Of a stretch of DNA of 64,000 nucleotides, positions 11,020 through 21,729 are shown in pieces (position 1 is the first letter of the stretch; the number at the start of each line of letters is the position of its first letter). Below the pieces are notes generated by a model, which made no database searches, was not told the DNA's origin, and saw only the letters and a program-made list of their open reading frames with translations. Location of the stretch: the NCBI GenBank assembly GCA_003313425.1, contig NHZP01000025.1, positions 496,001-560,000 on the forward strand, read 5' to 3'. Position numbers and translations under genes: made by a program. The stretch is from Pseudopyrenochaeta lycopersici (taxonomy: Eukaryota; Ascomycota; Dothideomycetes; Pleosporales; Pseudopyrenochaetaceae).

Positions 11020-13238
11020 CTACTCGCCAATTTCATCCTTCCCTATCAACTCTTTTATTTCTCCCCATAGTGTGTTGGCGTCTTGTTCCCGGCCCCAACT
11101 TCGAAGCCAACCCTCCAGAACATTCATGAATTCAAAGACCCAAGGATGCTGTATTCCCCACTGATCCACAATCATTCGTATCGCCTTTCGCATAGTCTGC
11201 TCTGCTGCCAGAATCATCCCTTGGTTAAATTGACTGTAAGAAACGATTTTCAGAGACTCTATCCTCTCGACAATTCTCTTAGCATACATCTCATACTCTT
11301 GAAGCAGCCCAAAAACATCCAGCGCAATCTCCTTCGCTTCGTCATGGCGTCTCTGTCTATTCAGATTATGCGCCAGGTTGAGCATCACCCGCGGGGTCGA
11401 GAGTTTAGGAGTGTCTCCAAACTCAGCAAGGAGCTCTCGAAGAAGCCGTTCTTCTTCAACACAGTTTGTAATCCCGTACACACGTTTTATATAATCGAGA
11501 CGAACAGACACAGCGAGTGGACTGACATATCCGAGTTCGCGATCAAAAATATCAGTAGTGCATTTCCAAGCCCTTGCCATGGCCTGGTCAAGTGATTCCG
11601 AGTCAAGTTCACCGAGAAGCCAACATATCTTACCCCAAGGATGCCCCTTCCTGATGACTTTTGCGGACATTCTTTTGATGAAGTCACGGAGAAAGGAAGT
11701 TACGTCAGGGAGCCCGGTTTGTATGAGGTGGATGAACACTTCGAAGAAGCAGGCTAGGGTCCGAGGATGCTCGGCTCGAAGGATTTGTTCGACAAGAATA
11801 GAGGCTTTGGAAAGTGCACGGCGAAACTCGACGTACAATTCCTTTTCTTTGAACATGGTAGCAGTAAAGCAGTACGAGTCGAAATCGTTGCATAAGTCAT
11901 TATGTAACTTGACGCCATTCAGAGTGAGGAGGGTCCCATGATCGTCTAAAATCATATTTCGACAAGAGTTTTCGAAATATACTGTGATATTATGCAACAG
12001 CTCAGAAACCGGTGAAACCGAGGAGTTAATGTGATATCCAAACGGAGAGATTGTATCCGAATTTTCTTCTACTTCCCTTACTAGCAATTGCTGGTCAGGA
12101 GTGAGTCCTTCAAACGGGTGAGGGTTTCGAGGTCCATCGTTGCTCTGGAATGAGCTTGGAACTAAAATATCGAAGTTAAGGTTGACAGAGGTGATTTCGA
12201 AGCTCTTTGAAGCAGCATGAACTTTGAATATGCAGCCGATAGACTTTATGTCATCCTTCTTATCATAACCCAGGTCGGCGCATATTTCATCAATCCTAGC
12301 AATTTACATCAGCAACACGTTTTTTTTGCGCCTGAAATACCTACGAAATCCCTCCGGTCGTTATGTTATTTGCGTTGAGCAGACATTTAATGAGACCAGG
12401 AATTGAATACTGAGGTCGGAGGCAATCGCCGTAGTCATGTTTCGCAAATTCGTCTGATTTAAGACGTTCGACAATTGGTTGTAAGGTTTTACCGTCGCCG
12501 ATGCGGATGAGATTGGTAAGAGAGAATGCATCTGAGAAAAATGTGAGCCCAATGATAAGATGGCATGGATTGTAGGGCTTTACTAAGGAAGAATAGTTCT
12601 GTCGCCCGAAAAATTGACCAACCATGGTTCGTGAGGTCGACAATGATGTTGTTTATATGCTGAGCACCATCCAGCAGCCTTCTGCGGTCCACCTCTCGAG
12701 CGTCTGTGATATGTTGAATTTTCTGGTCGACAACTTCAAAGGGAATGCCTTTCTTCCGGAGAACTAGACAGTACGACAGAAAAATGAGGGCTTGGAAGTT
12801 AGCGAATGATCTCTGAAGGCTGGCGTTGGAAAGGGAGGATTGTGTGAGCAAAGAGAATTTTTCCGCGAAGTCAACAAGTTCGTCTTCTGATTCATTATCT
12901 CCTTTGCAGCGTTCCGTCTTGAAACCCACATTGGTGCAAACCGTAAATGCTCGAACAACTTCTTCGTACTGCTGTTCGTTCTGCAGGAGAAGTTCATTCT
13001 GCCTTTTGCGCCACTCTTGGGTCTTGGGAACATGCCGCCAAAACCAATCCGCAGATTCGTCCTTCCGCTTTCGTGGTGGTTCTGATGCCCTCAACCGCCT
13101 CCGTTTGCTAGAAGCTTCCTCAGATTGCTTGCATGAAGCTTCCGATTGCTTGACGAAGAGAGGGCAATTTTCGCAATGCTGCTTAAGACGATCGAACAGA
13201 GTTTTTGGCACTTTGACGAAGCCTTCAGGTACCGCCAT
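11020..13238 (-). CDS. 705-aa TPR-like protein, paralogue A of a palindrome-linked pair
   Basis: Model complement(join(11020..12295,12345..12531,12584..13238)), 705 aa, with introns of 49 and 52 nt. Splicing gives a continuous protein through ATELFFL-NAFSLTNLIRIG and GGIS-IDEICADLGYDKK. The N-terminal 75 residues hold a Cys pair (CENC) and a basic NLS-like patch (KRRRLRASEPPRKRK). A middle domain contains REVDRRRLLDGAQHIN and LTNHGWSIFRAT, shared with the protein at 16660-18322. The C-terminal half is helical with TPR-like repeats (LNLAHNLNRQRRHDEAKEIA, later QGMILAAEQTMRKAI). I do not recognise a named family. A nuclear or regulatory role is suggested only by the basic patch. A long palindrome lies 50 nt upstream of the ATG (see 13288-13356). 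Confidence 0.72.
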
Positions 13239-13287
13239 TGTGGGGATAGTCGAATGGCGACAGACAGCGGAAAAGTGGAGGTTGGGG

Positions 13288-13356
13288 TTTCTGACGGCGC
13301 TATTCCGCTTTTGCTACGTCCAGGACGTCGCAAAAGTGGAATAGCGCCGTCAGAAA
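13288..13356. promoter_or_regulatory. Long palindrome upstream of paralogue A
   Basis: Arms 13288-13314 and 13330-13356 are inverted repeats of 27 nt matching at 26 positions. The 15-nt spacer itself contains the dyad ACGTCC-A-GGACGT, so the dyad is nearly continuous over 69 nt. Its centre (about 13322) lies 84 nt upstream of the paralogue A start codon. It could be a large operator, a cruciform, or (if transcribed) a strong 5' UTR hairpin. Confidence 0.85.
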
Positions 13357-13382
13357 TATCTCACGCTAAGTCCTACTCGCAC

Positions 13383-13640
13383 ATGGCTACAAAGCGCTCT
13401 ATGCGCATCCACACGGCTCGGCACATCCTGTTAGACAAGCCGTATCGTGAATCAGCCGCGGACATGAGATGGCAGCATGAGAAAACTCCGCTCGCGATTG
13501 GCCGTAATCATATTCATGCCATACGAATCCCGCTCGATGAGCGCGATTCCATGCAGCAAGCATCTGATGTTGGGCTGAAGCTGATGCCCTATCCGCCTAG
13601 CGCTGGACGTGAAGCCACGCAATCAAAAAGCAAGTCTTAA
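13383..13640 (+). CDS. Possible small hypothetical protein
   Basis: An open frame of 85 residues begins with ATG at 13383 (MATKRSMRIHTARHILLDK...) and is divergent from paralogue A. The frame is also open upstream through the palindrome, so the start is arbitrary. No domain is recognised. It may be chance coding capacity between paralogue A and the LTR-like element at 13783. Confidence 0.22.
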   Translation: MATKRSMRIHTARHILLDKPYRESAADMRWQHEKTPLAIGRNHIHAIRIPLDERDSMQQASDVGLKLMPYPPSAGREATQSKSKS

Positions 13641-13782
13641 GTAGAGGATGGGATAGATTTATACTACATGTCCTCCTCCCGAGGCTGAACCGTCTTTCAC
13701 CCGTTGCCTTATCGCGTCCCTCGCTTCTTCACCGGTAGCTTCCTGCATATCTTTTGCCCAAATCTTGCGCCTGGAGTCCCGC

Positions 13783-13972
13783 TGTCGCAGGCCAAGCATG
13801 ATCTTAACGAGCCTCAGGAAACATCTGTATTAGTAATCTAGCTTTGATGCTGCATGTAAATCTGCGGGTTGGAGTACCCCACACTTCAGACACAACATCA
13901 ATCAATCAATACAACGCTGCTGCTTATCATCATTATCTCAACTTTCATCGTTTTAGCACGTCCAGTGCGACA
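13783..13972. mobile_element. Solo-LTR-like element, family B, intact copy
   Basis: A 190-bp element begins TGTCGCA and ends TGCGACA, with a perfect 5-bp direct repeat CCCGC at 13778-13782 and 13973-13977. TG...CA ends plus a 5-bp duplication are typical of a solo LTR. A clearly homologous copy lies in opposite orientation at 57903-58075, and another full copy at 52131-52349. No internal retrotransposon coding sequence is nearby. Confidence 0.8.
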
Positions 13973-15529
13973 CCCGCCAATGATGCTCAATCCGCCACTT
14001 GCAAGCGCGATATTTGCGGCCCCTTCTGGAAGTATCTTAGAATGACCTAGCACAGCTTGGACCTATCAATTGTCATAGGGCATGTAAATGTTGCGTTGAC
14101 CCGCTGAAAGCTGGTTCAATCCCCCACACACTCGCGACAAGCAACTTTGAAGATATCTATCTGTCACCAACTCTGTTCTTCCATTCTCTACCCGTAGAGC
14201 TCTTGCAGTTACCTTTAGAGACCCTAGTTAGTGAAGAAGAGGATGGTGATAGTAGGACCAACCGCAATATTTGTCAGGTTGATATTGTCTACATGGCGCA
14301 TTAGTACCAAATCTCTTTGACCGGTACTGGACCATTCTCTCTTACATAGCAACCACGCTTGGCTTACACCTTTGATGCGTGTTTTGATACTTGGTACACC
14401 ACGCCTGGACCGTGTACCGAAGGTGTGAACATCTAAAGTGAACTTGTGCGTAGTCACACATTGGACTGAATGATAATAATGAAAAAATAGGTGCCACTAG
14501 TAGATGGAGACTTATGCTGGCTGCTATTTATATGATATGATAGCTCACCTGTTGTCATAGTTGCGGGCTGCTTACTGAACGGCTCGGACGACGCTCGTCC
14601 CAATAATTAGGCCGCCTGGCCGCCTCAACCAAAGACACGAGAATGGGGTTGCGCCTGCATATATTCGCATAAATTAGGGACATGAATATGATATGTACAT
14701 GCGTCACCATCAAGGTCCGAATGGTGCAGGAACAATTTCATGAGGTTCAAAATGCTCCAAACCTAAATCGGAACGCATTCTGCAAGCCTCCTCACACTTG
14801 CGGGCACCCATGCCACTATTGCGTCTGCAGCCACGCATGGTAATACCGGGGGAACCCAAGTGAGGAAGGCAGGGGGGCACTCACTGTGTGCGATGGGGCG
14901 CAAGGAAATAGATATAAAGGCTCGCGATGAATCTGCAGTGCTTCACTTTCTCCAATTCGAATCACTCCTCCTCCTCCTCCTCCTACATATTCATCCAAGC
15001 ATAGCCCACCCAACACGCTTCTTTCACGTTGCATCCATCTTTCCTTGCCTTCTTAGGGACGTCATACCATACTTGATCCATTCACCGACTCATCCGTTCC
15101 TACCTCATCCATTTCTGCCTCCTTCCGGCAGTATCATATCCCTCGGCGGTCCAAGGTCGATTCCTTTCCTCACCCTATTCACGTTTGCAGACATCCGGCA
15201 AATACCAGCATTCGCAATCACCACCAAGTCAAAGGCAAGTTCTTCAATCCGTCTCGTTCAACTACTCTTCGACTGACGTAGTCAGACAGTACAACTTACC
15301 CGGCACGCATCCTGACCAACACATCGGGCTCACTTTCCCTCATTGTCCTGGGACGAATCTTGCCACCCTTGATGGCATCACGAGACTCATCTGTCGCGGT
15401 CTCCCTCCAAAATTAGGATAGCCCTCATTGTGGTCGAAAGTCGAGCTCTTCCTATCAAGCACCGTTTGCCATACCAACGCAGATAGAAGCTTTATCTTTT
15501 CCTTACGCGCCGCAATAGATACCATCAAG
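13973..15529. other. Intergenic region and long 5' leader
   Basis: 14000-14850 has no supported gene. From about 14940 the plus strand becomes rich in pyrimidine tracts (CTCCTCCTCC, repeated CATCC), typical of a promoter and 5' leader. It probably serves the small gene starting at 15597, whose leader also contains an intron. Confidence 0.35.
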
Positions 15530-15580
15530 GTGAGGGTAGCACTTTGCCTCCTCGGGGAACGTGCTAACTTTCAACAAAAG
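15530..15580 (+). other. 5' UTR intron of the small 91-aa gene
   Basis: A 51-nt intron with a GTGAGG donor, a GTGCTAAC branch point and an AAAAG acceptor ends 16 nt before the ATG at 15597. Confidence 0.6.
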
Positions 15581-15596
15581 TCTACGTTCATTCATC

Positions 15597-15872
15597 ATGC
15601 CCGGCACCAACCAATCCAACCCAACTGCCTCAAACAGCTCCGGCACCTCCACCACCTCCACCACTTCGGGCGAGCAGAACACGGACCGTCTAGTCGTCAA
15701 TGGAGTGACTGGCAATAATGACCGAGCTGGGGGAAACGCTTCGAGTGCTCCGGGTCAAGGCCAAGGTTCTCAGTACCTGAGTGACCTCATGCCTCTCATG
15801 ACCGAAGAAGAAAAGCAAGAGTTGAATATCCGTGCTTTCAACGCTGGGACGAATGATAGGGAGGGTTCGTAG
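15597..15872 (+). CDS. Small Ser/Thr/Gly-rich hypothetical protein
   Basis: 91 aa from ATG at 15597 (MPGTNQSNPTASNSSGTSTT...). The first 60 residues are disordered. The C-terminal third (QYLSDLMPLMTEEEKQELNI) looks like an amphipathic helix. The upstream leader carries a clear spliceosomal intron, which argues that the locus is transcribed. No known domain. Confidence 0.5.
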   Translation: MPGTNQSNPTASNSSGTSTTSTTSGEQNTDRLVVNGVTGNNDRAGGNASSAPGQGQGSQYLSDLMPLMTEEEKQELNIRAFNAGTNDREGS

Positions 15873-16172
15873 ACAGCGACGATATATGCATTATGTAATC
15901 AACTAGGAACATCTTTTCCGCGTTTAATTGGGAACCCTTGACACGTGGCGGGCAAAAGTCATGCGGCCCAACACGTCAGATGCCTTGTCGGCCTAGCGCA
16001 AACGTGAATGGAACTTGTCCACTGTCAATATTTGTAACAACTAACATCAGGCTTTCCCATTCTTGTTCAGGTTGCGCATTACGCTACGCTTTCATCCCGA
16101 CATAAGTACGCGCTCGCCGCCATTGCTCTGAGCTGTGCATTCTTAGCAACGCAGCCATTATCCACCTACCTC

Positions 16173-16689
16173 ATGTCACTACACGCAGTTTTATCTTCCA
16201 ACCCACGTCTAGACAGCCTTGTTGCCGCCGCGGTTCTCCATGGCAAAGAGCATATAAAGACAGAAAAGTTCAGTGTATCTCGATATGATTGGGATACAAC
16301 GCATACAGCGATAGTTGCAGAGATCTTCAAGAGGGTGAGTGTAGAAGAAGAGGTCTTGCTTTGAAATCCTACTAATTCACACGGAGGTGGACGAAATTAA
16401 AGAGGCTGCAGAGGGGGTAACAGTAGGGCTCCCGAACAAGAAACCAGCATTATTTCTTCTCACATCCGGTTTCCTTAAAACCAAGCCAAACGAGATCGGC
16501 ATTCTCATACCTATCATCCAAGACCCAGAGATGGTCAAGCGAGGAACCATTCGAGTTTGGAGGGAAGGAGGTGATGATGTAACCAGGACGCTTGAGCTGG
16601 GGATATATCTGATCTTCAAGGACGTTTGCTACCACATGCCGGACCATATACCTTTTCTTCTACTTCCATGTCCTGCATCCGAGTGTTAG
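16173..16689 (+). CDS. Hypothetical protein, 154 aa, two exons
   Basis: Model join(16173..16334,16387..16689). The 52-nt intron has a GTGAGT donor and a TACTAATTC branch region and joins IFKR to VDEIKEAAEG in phase. Visible features are a helical N-terminal half (LDSLVAAAVLHGKEH) and a beta-type stretch (KKPALFLLTSGFLKTKPNE, then IGILIPIIQD). The C-terminus (IPFLLLPCPASEC) may be wrong if a further intron exists. It ends 30 nt after the convergent paralogue B stop, so the two 3' ends overlap or nearly do. Confidence 0.45.
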
Positions 16690-18322
16690 TCTAATGAATG
16701 GAAAGGAAGGGGCGCAAGGGGGTGGCCTACAATTCCAACCCAAATCCAACTCTTGAACGTACTCCTCATTCCATTTTTCCATATTGTTCCAATGTTCCAA
16801 GAAGTCGCTCAGGTACGTAGAGTCTTCGGAGCCATCCAAACCCTCCTCCTGAGGAGCAGTAGTGGGTTCTGCGTTTGGCGCTTTGGTTTGGTGGGAGACT
16901 CCCTCTGAGTTGTTCAGACTAAACCCGACGTTTACTGTTGGCGACGGAGATGAATGGTTGATGTCGCTTCTCAATGAGGTTTCCAGGCTCAAAACCTCTT
17001 GATTTCTCTCGGAGCTCTCTCCTGTAGCATCTGAGTGAAATGATGCTTGGCTATCGTCTTGCCCTGCACATGGTAAGCGGCAGAAAAAGCAACGATGTGA
17101 AAATCGAAATACCTTTTGCTGCTCTCTCGATGGTCACGACGACTTCTTCTCTACTTTCTGGTTGCACGCTTCCACTATTTTCAGATTCGTTCACGGTAGA
17201 TTTCGGTTCGGCATCGATGCTTGCGCGAGAAGGCGGGGAACAAGTCCTTGCGATATCTGGTTGGGGAAAACCCTGGTTCGAAGGCAGACTGCTAGAAATC
17301 AGGCGCCAGTATCGTAGAGTCTTGCATATGTCGTAGAAACTGCGGAATGTGAGCACATACAACTCCTAGGTACTGATAACGTACCGCAAATTAGGCTCCC
17401 AGCGTAAGACATGTTGGGGGACAGACCACCGGGTAATTCTCAACTCCTTCGCCTCCTCATATGCCTGGATAAGCGGAGCTTTATTCTCCTCATGTCTGAG
17501 GTTTTTATACACATATGGACGAACAGGCGCATCTATGGTGAAAGTGAGCACTGAATCTTGCGCTGAATAGCAAGACTTACACCAAGCTACAACGGCCGTG
17601 GCATGGTCAAGTTCCCAGCCTTTCGCAACCAGTGCTGGTATCAACTCTTCGTTCATCCATGCCGCCCCGTCTCGAATCCGTCGCCGATAATCAGTCCCAT
17701 GACCCCTGTCCACGACATCCATGAGACTATCAGCCTCATCGTTTGAGAGTATCCCTAGTCTCTCAAGTACGACGATGCAGGAGAGAAAGGAGAAGAGTTC
17801 AATCCGCACCTGTACTTCAGCGTCACAAGCGTTGCGAAGGGAACGAGCAGTGCTTTTAGCAATCGCTTCTCCTCTTTCGTAGACAGTAGACCCTTCTGGA
17901 TTCTGTAAATTGACATCCGACTGCCCTCGTACGAGTTCCGAGTCTTGTGGAAGTTCGACAGCTTGTATGATGTTCTTACAGGCTTCATCCCAAAGTCGCC
18001 TCTGCCTCTTTGAAGCTCTACCACTGTCAGAACTCTTTGTTTGCTTTACACTCTGCGGTCTTTTTCTGGTCCGCAACGTCGATTCCGATGGGTCGACCAA
18101 AACAATCTGGAAGCCCTGAGACTCCGTGCAGTGTTGGTTTTCTTGGTATACGCACAGTGAGTGCGACTTGTCTTGAGTACGCTGAGGTGGAGTGCCAAAG
18201 GTATTCAATGCCTCGTCGAGTGTGTCGCGTGACGACCGGGAGAGTACTTCGCATTTTGCATGGTGTTTCTCGTACAGGGCGAGTTTTGCTTTGAGTTGGT
18301 TGATTTCGTCCGATTCAAGCAT
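16660..18322 (-). CDS. 522-aa protein, paralogue B of a palindrome-linked pair
   Basis: Model complement(join(16660..17063,17113..17339,17385..18322)), 522 aa, introns 49 and 45 nt. Splicing yields EPNLR-FYDICKTLRYWRLI and IERAAK-GQDDSQASFHSD in phase. The start is the first ATG, at 18322; the frame is open upstream but lacks one. The N-terminus is a short coiled-coil-like helix (EINQLKAKLALYEKHHAKC). A basic patch (SGRASKRQRR) follows, then a domain with DYRRRIRDGAAWMN and LVAKGWELDHAT that aligns with paralogue A. The C-terminal third is acidic and Pro/Ser-rich, with an SDFLEHWNNMEKWNEEY helix, and lacks the TPR-like half of paralogue A. No known family. Its own palindrome lies 61 nt upstream (18383-18427). 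Confidence 0.68.
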
Positions 18323-18382
18323 ATTGCACTGGCTTTTGAGGTGGGGAGGGAGAAGTCCGCATGCGAACTTGGCCAACACAAA

Positions 18383-18427
18383 CTAACCGCTTCGGCCAGA
18401 CCACAGTGGTCTGGCCAAGGTGGTTAG
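18383..18427. promoter_or_regulatory. Long palindrome upstream of paralogue B
   Basis: Arms 18383-18404 and 18406-18427 (22 nt each, 19 matching, differences all transitions) flank a single central A. The core GGCCAGACCAC/GTGGTCTGGCC is perfect. The centre (18405) lies 83 nt upstream of the paralogue B ATG, almost the same distance as in paralogue A, but the sequences of the two palindromes are unrelated. Confidence 0.8.
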
Positions 18428-19079
18428 CGCGCATACATCTCATCACATCCCCTCGACAACAGCACGATCCAAGCGCCACTATGCACCCCAGTCAGCATTC
18501 ACCACGACTTTCGTGCGGATGCTGGCTGCGCGTGATGGCGGATGCCGGAATCTAGTCTCTTGGTGGCATGGCGCTGGCTCGGAATGACCGCCGACAGTAC
18601 CAAGCGCTATTGACAATCTGCATCAAGGCTGGTGCGACCTTCAACCCCACTAGATTTTCTTGCGGGATCAACATCTGCTCCACGCTCACTTGAACAAAAC
18701 CTATGTAAGCGCAAGCGGATATCAATGTTGGAACTCCACGTTGCTCCCGTTTATGATCGCATCTGTATCCGCCTCCCCGCCTCTCCGTTCGCGTAGTCCA
18801 CTGCTTGGCGAATCAGTTGGAGCCACCCCAAAACGCAACCGGATCTGTTTTTTGAAGCCCTCGTGAGCTTTACGGAGACCGACAGCTGAGAACGCGTGGA
18901 CGGTGGGACGGCTAACGTGTGTGATATATCATGCACTCCCCAACGGAAGCTGAGGCGTCCTTCGAGTCACCGTCTCACCGCCCCTCGTCCTTTACCGGTT
19001 GCCTTCCTGCAGGTTGGGTTTGCCTAACGTCTTTGCTTGCCTTCGTTGGAACTCATCGGCCTTCAACCGCTTCGGAGTA
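18428..19079. other. Intergenic, no supported gene
   Basis: Only short frames without domains. It separates the divergent paralogue B and the Ser-rich gene and probably contains both promoters. Confidence 0.3.
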
Positions 19080-20063
19080 ATGGCCCAAACTTCCGATCTT
19101 GCGTCTTCCCCCCCTGCCTCTCTCTGTCAGAAAAACGTATGTATCCTACAGGGTTTTTTTTTTCTAGATCTAATCACCGCGTAGAGGTTTGAAGTACTTA
19201 CGGTCCAGAACATCGACTTAGGCGAAACGGGAACGCTAGTCAACGTGTGGGTTAAGGAGTCTGTTGTGTCGCCGCGATTTGTCGACGGTGATGACAAGCC
19301 TCTCAAAATCGAACAATCTACGTATCTCCAGCACACTGTCAGCTGGCAGCGCTTTCTGCAGCTTAAAGGAGCTAATGACGCCTTAACGCCAGAACTCCTC
19401 GAACGAATTCACAACGCGGAACCTTTAAATTTAGCGAATGAAGCCGCCCATGAGCCTCAAAGCTGGTTGGCGTGGGTTTTACCATGTTGTCCACCTTTGC
19501 GTGCCCTCCTCTCGTCGATTCGTTCGAGCTATGCTTCCCAGGGAACGGTCAACCGTTCAAGGCATCGCTTCAGCTTTTCATGTACTGGCAGTCCCCTATC
19601 ATACTCGAAAGGGGAGGGTTTTCAACGCACCGGCTACGAGGAGAGCAATTCCAGTCGTCCCGCGCAAATTACTCCAGAAATGCACTACTTCACTGAAAAC
19701 AGCAGTTTACCAGGGCCTGAATCGCCTCTGTTCCTATTAGGCAGCCTTTCGACCAAGCCCACTATTCCGGCCGCAAGCATTGGCCCAAGGGCTCCATTTC
19801 ACTGCTCCTCATCGCGGAGCTCGGACTCGACTTACGACTGTGTTAGCGCCCCCTCACAAATGTTTGTTCCCCCAGCAGCAGTGATCGCTTCTCAATGTAG
19901 TTCCACAGGGCTTCAATTGGAAGACAGCCGCATTTGTGGCAGCATCGAATCGATCACAGAAGCTTCGGAAAACCAAAACACGCCTTCGCAGGAAGTGGAA
20001 TCTTTGGCTGGTACCGACATCGTCCCTTGTATCGCGGAACCTCGGGTAGGAGGGATTTCCTAA
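19080..20063 (+). CDS. Ser-rich hypothetical protein, two exons
   Basis: Model join(19080..19136,19209..20063), 303 aa. The 72-nt intron runs from a GTATGT donor to a GTCCAG acceptor and keeps the phase (CQKN-NIDLGETGTLVNVW). The N-terminal 110 residues look ordered (VNVWVKESVVSPRF, then ELLERIHNAEPLNLA). The remainder is Ser/Pro-rich and probably disordered. A competing frame at about 19472-19696 also looks protein-like, so a second intron or a frame change in the middle cannot be excluded. No family recognised. Confidence 0.4.
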
Positions 20064-21729
20064 ATGCCTGGTCCCAACCCCAGCATCATATGACTAGCAT
20101 CAGTCAATGGGCTTATCGACGCTTTACATGGCGTGCTTGCGAAAGATGTCGACGCGATACTTTTTATGAAGCTCAGCACATCGAGCAGATTCAAAGTCTT
20201 ATTGGCTCATATTCTTACAGCGCAATTGAATCTTTACAGGAGGCGGGTTGTTGGTGTCCATTTCCAATTTTTTGCGGCTATCCACTTCACGAATTCATAC
20301 CCGGTGATACCGACCGCCTGAGGCTGGAGAATAGAGGAGAGGTAGCTTGTCAGTTTGAGCCCAAATTCTGTTCTACCTCTTGCTAAAGCAAAGCTCTGTA
20401 CCCGTAGAGTGCACGCAATCTGTCCTTTCCTCTCCATCCGTTGCCTGGCTGCATTCTTCAGTCCTTCGGTAGCTCAGAATGTCTGTAATACAATCGCTTC
20501 TTTGCTTCTTATCATGAAAAAGTCCACAGATATCAATGAATCGCTCAGCTGTAACAGCCATCACTGCAGTGACGATAAACAAAATATCCTAGCCCGAGAA
20601 CTACCAGTACGTAGGTGGCGGGCATATATTTCTCTATAGCCAGGACTGTTCTCTCAGATCGAGTAACGAGCCCAAGTCGTTAGGAGCGGCACTCGTTGCG
20701 ATAGTTTAAGACAAGCGGCAGGGAGCGTCTCAGTTCCAAGCAAGAGTGTGCCTAAATATGCATCGGTGTGACGATCCGTTCAGTCTTCCGTGCCGGGCGA
20801 ACCATGCGATACAGCGTCGTGGCTCTTCCGGATGCAGGGTTATCACATGTCCGGCTGCAGCCTGTTTCAATCGGAGTATGCATAAAGTTGTCGAGTTGCC
20901 ATATCATTCAATGAAGCATGGAATTGACAGCTTCCGAAGAGGGAGCGAGTGAGTGCAGTTCAACACTGGATTTCGTCAGGTCGAGATCCTGCCTATCGGA
21001 TACGTACACACAGTGACTCTAGCATCAGCCCGCATGCTTCTCGATCCCGTCCTTTTTCGGGCGAACGATAGGTCTTTCAATTATGTGTACTCCTGAGATG
21101 ATGTTGTATGCGCAACCTGCTTCCTGCTTCACGTTTCTCATTGCTATTTCTCCAATAGCCTGGCTGCTGGGACCACATTCAGCGGATGGAACTGTAGATA
21201 TCACTAGCAAATATGATGTGCATATCTGAGACGCATGCTCTGTCACTGGGCAACAACCCCAACGCCAATGAAATCGGAATAAATGATAAGGATCGTGCAC
21301 ACGCTCGTTCGACGTTCAGTGACGAGCGAGCGGGCCGGGTGCGCGATTTTCTCTGTTGCACATCTAATCCTGCAGTGGCGTCGACGACTTGGAGAAAGAG
21401 TTCCACAAGGAGACAGAGTTCCCCATCTCCCAAGCCAAATTCGAGAAGCGAGGCAGCTATGCTCGCTACGAGCGCCACTATGCTCAGCTGCACGATGATA
21501 ATGTCATGTTAGACCTTTTGCCGCGTAGATCCTGGGTCTCACCTGCGGTATGCGGGTGCGGGCGAACACCTACGCCAATCTGTCTAATATATCCTGCACG
21601 TACTCCAGTCGAGGCTAAGACGTCCTTCAGTTCTTCGACATTTGCCTTCTTGCAGGACAAGGCCGTTCGGCGTCTCGATTTGCCTACTTTGCGATTTGCA
21701 GCCCTTCCGATATCAGTGCACACCAAGCC
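20064..21729. other. Intergenic, no confident gene
   Basis: A frame at 19934-20386 (+) includes WRACERCRRDTFYEAQHIEQ and could be a misread exon, without clear support. Around 21385-21500 two opposite-strand readings compete (EKEFHKETEFPISQAKFEKR on plus; a signal-like MQLSIVALVASIAASLLEFG on minus). Neither has matching splice or domain evidence. The last 200 bp should hold the promoter of the Zn2Cys6 gene. Confidence 0.3.

Noticed and set aside
12300..12345. Stop codon of the middle frame as the true end of paralogue A
   Set aside because: A 49-nt intron with valid GT and AG sites joins the frame to 92 further codons that lead directly into the C-terminal reading frame.
12826..13344. 172-residue plus-strand frame
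   Set aside because: It is antisense to the first exon of paralogue A, whose spliced protein aligns with paralogue B.
13288..13356. Palindrome as a bacterial-type terminator
   Set aside because: It lies upstream of a start codon in eukaryotic DNA and lacks a following T-run that would matter there.
14095..14125. Possible tRNA T-arm (GGTTCAATCC)
   Set aside because: No matching acceptor stem, D-arm or anticodon arm could be placed around it.
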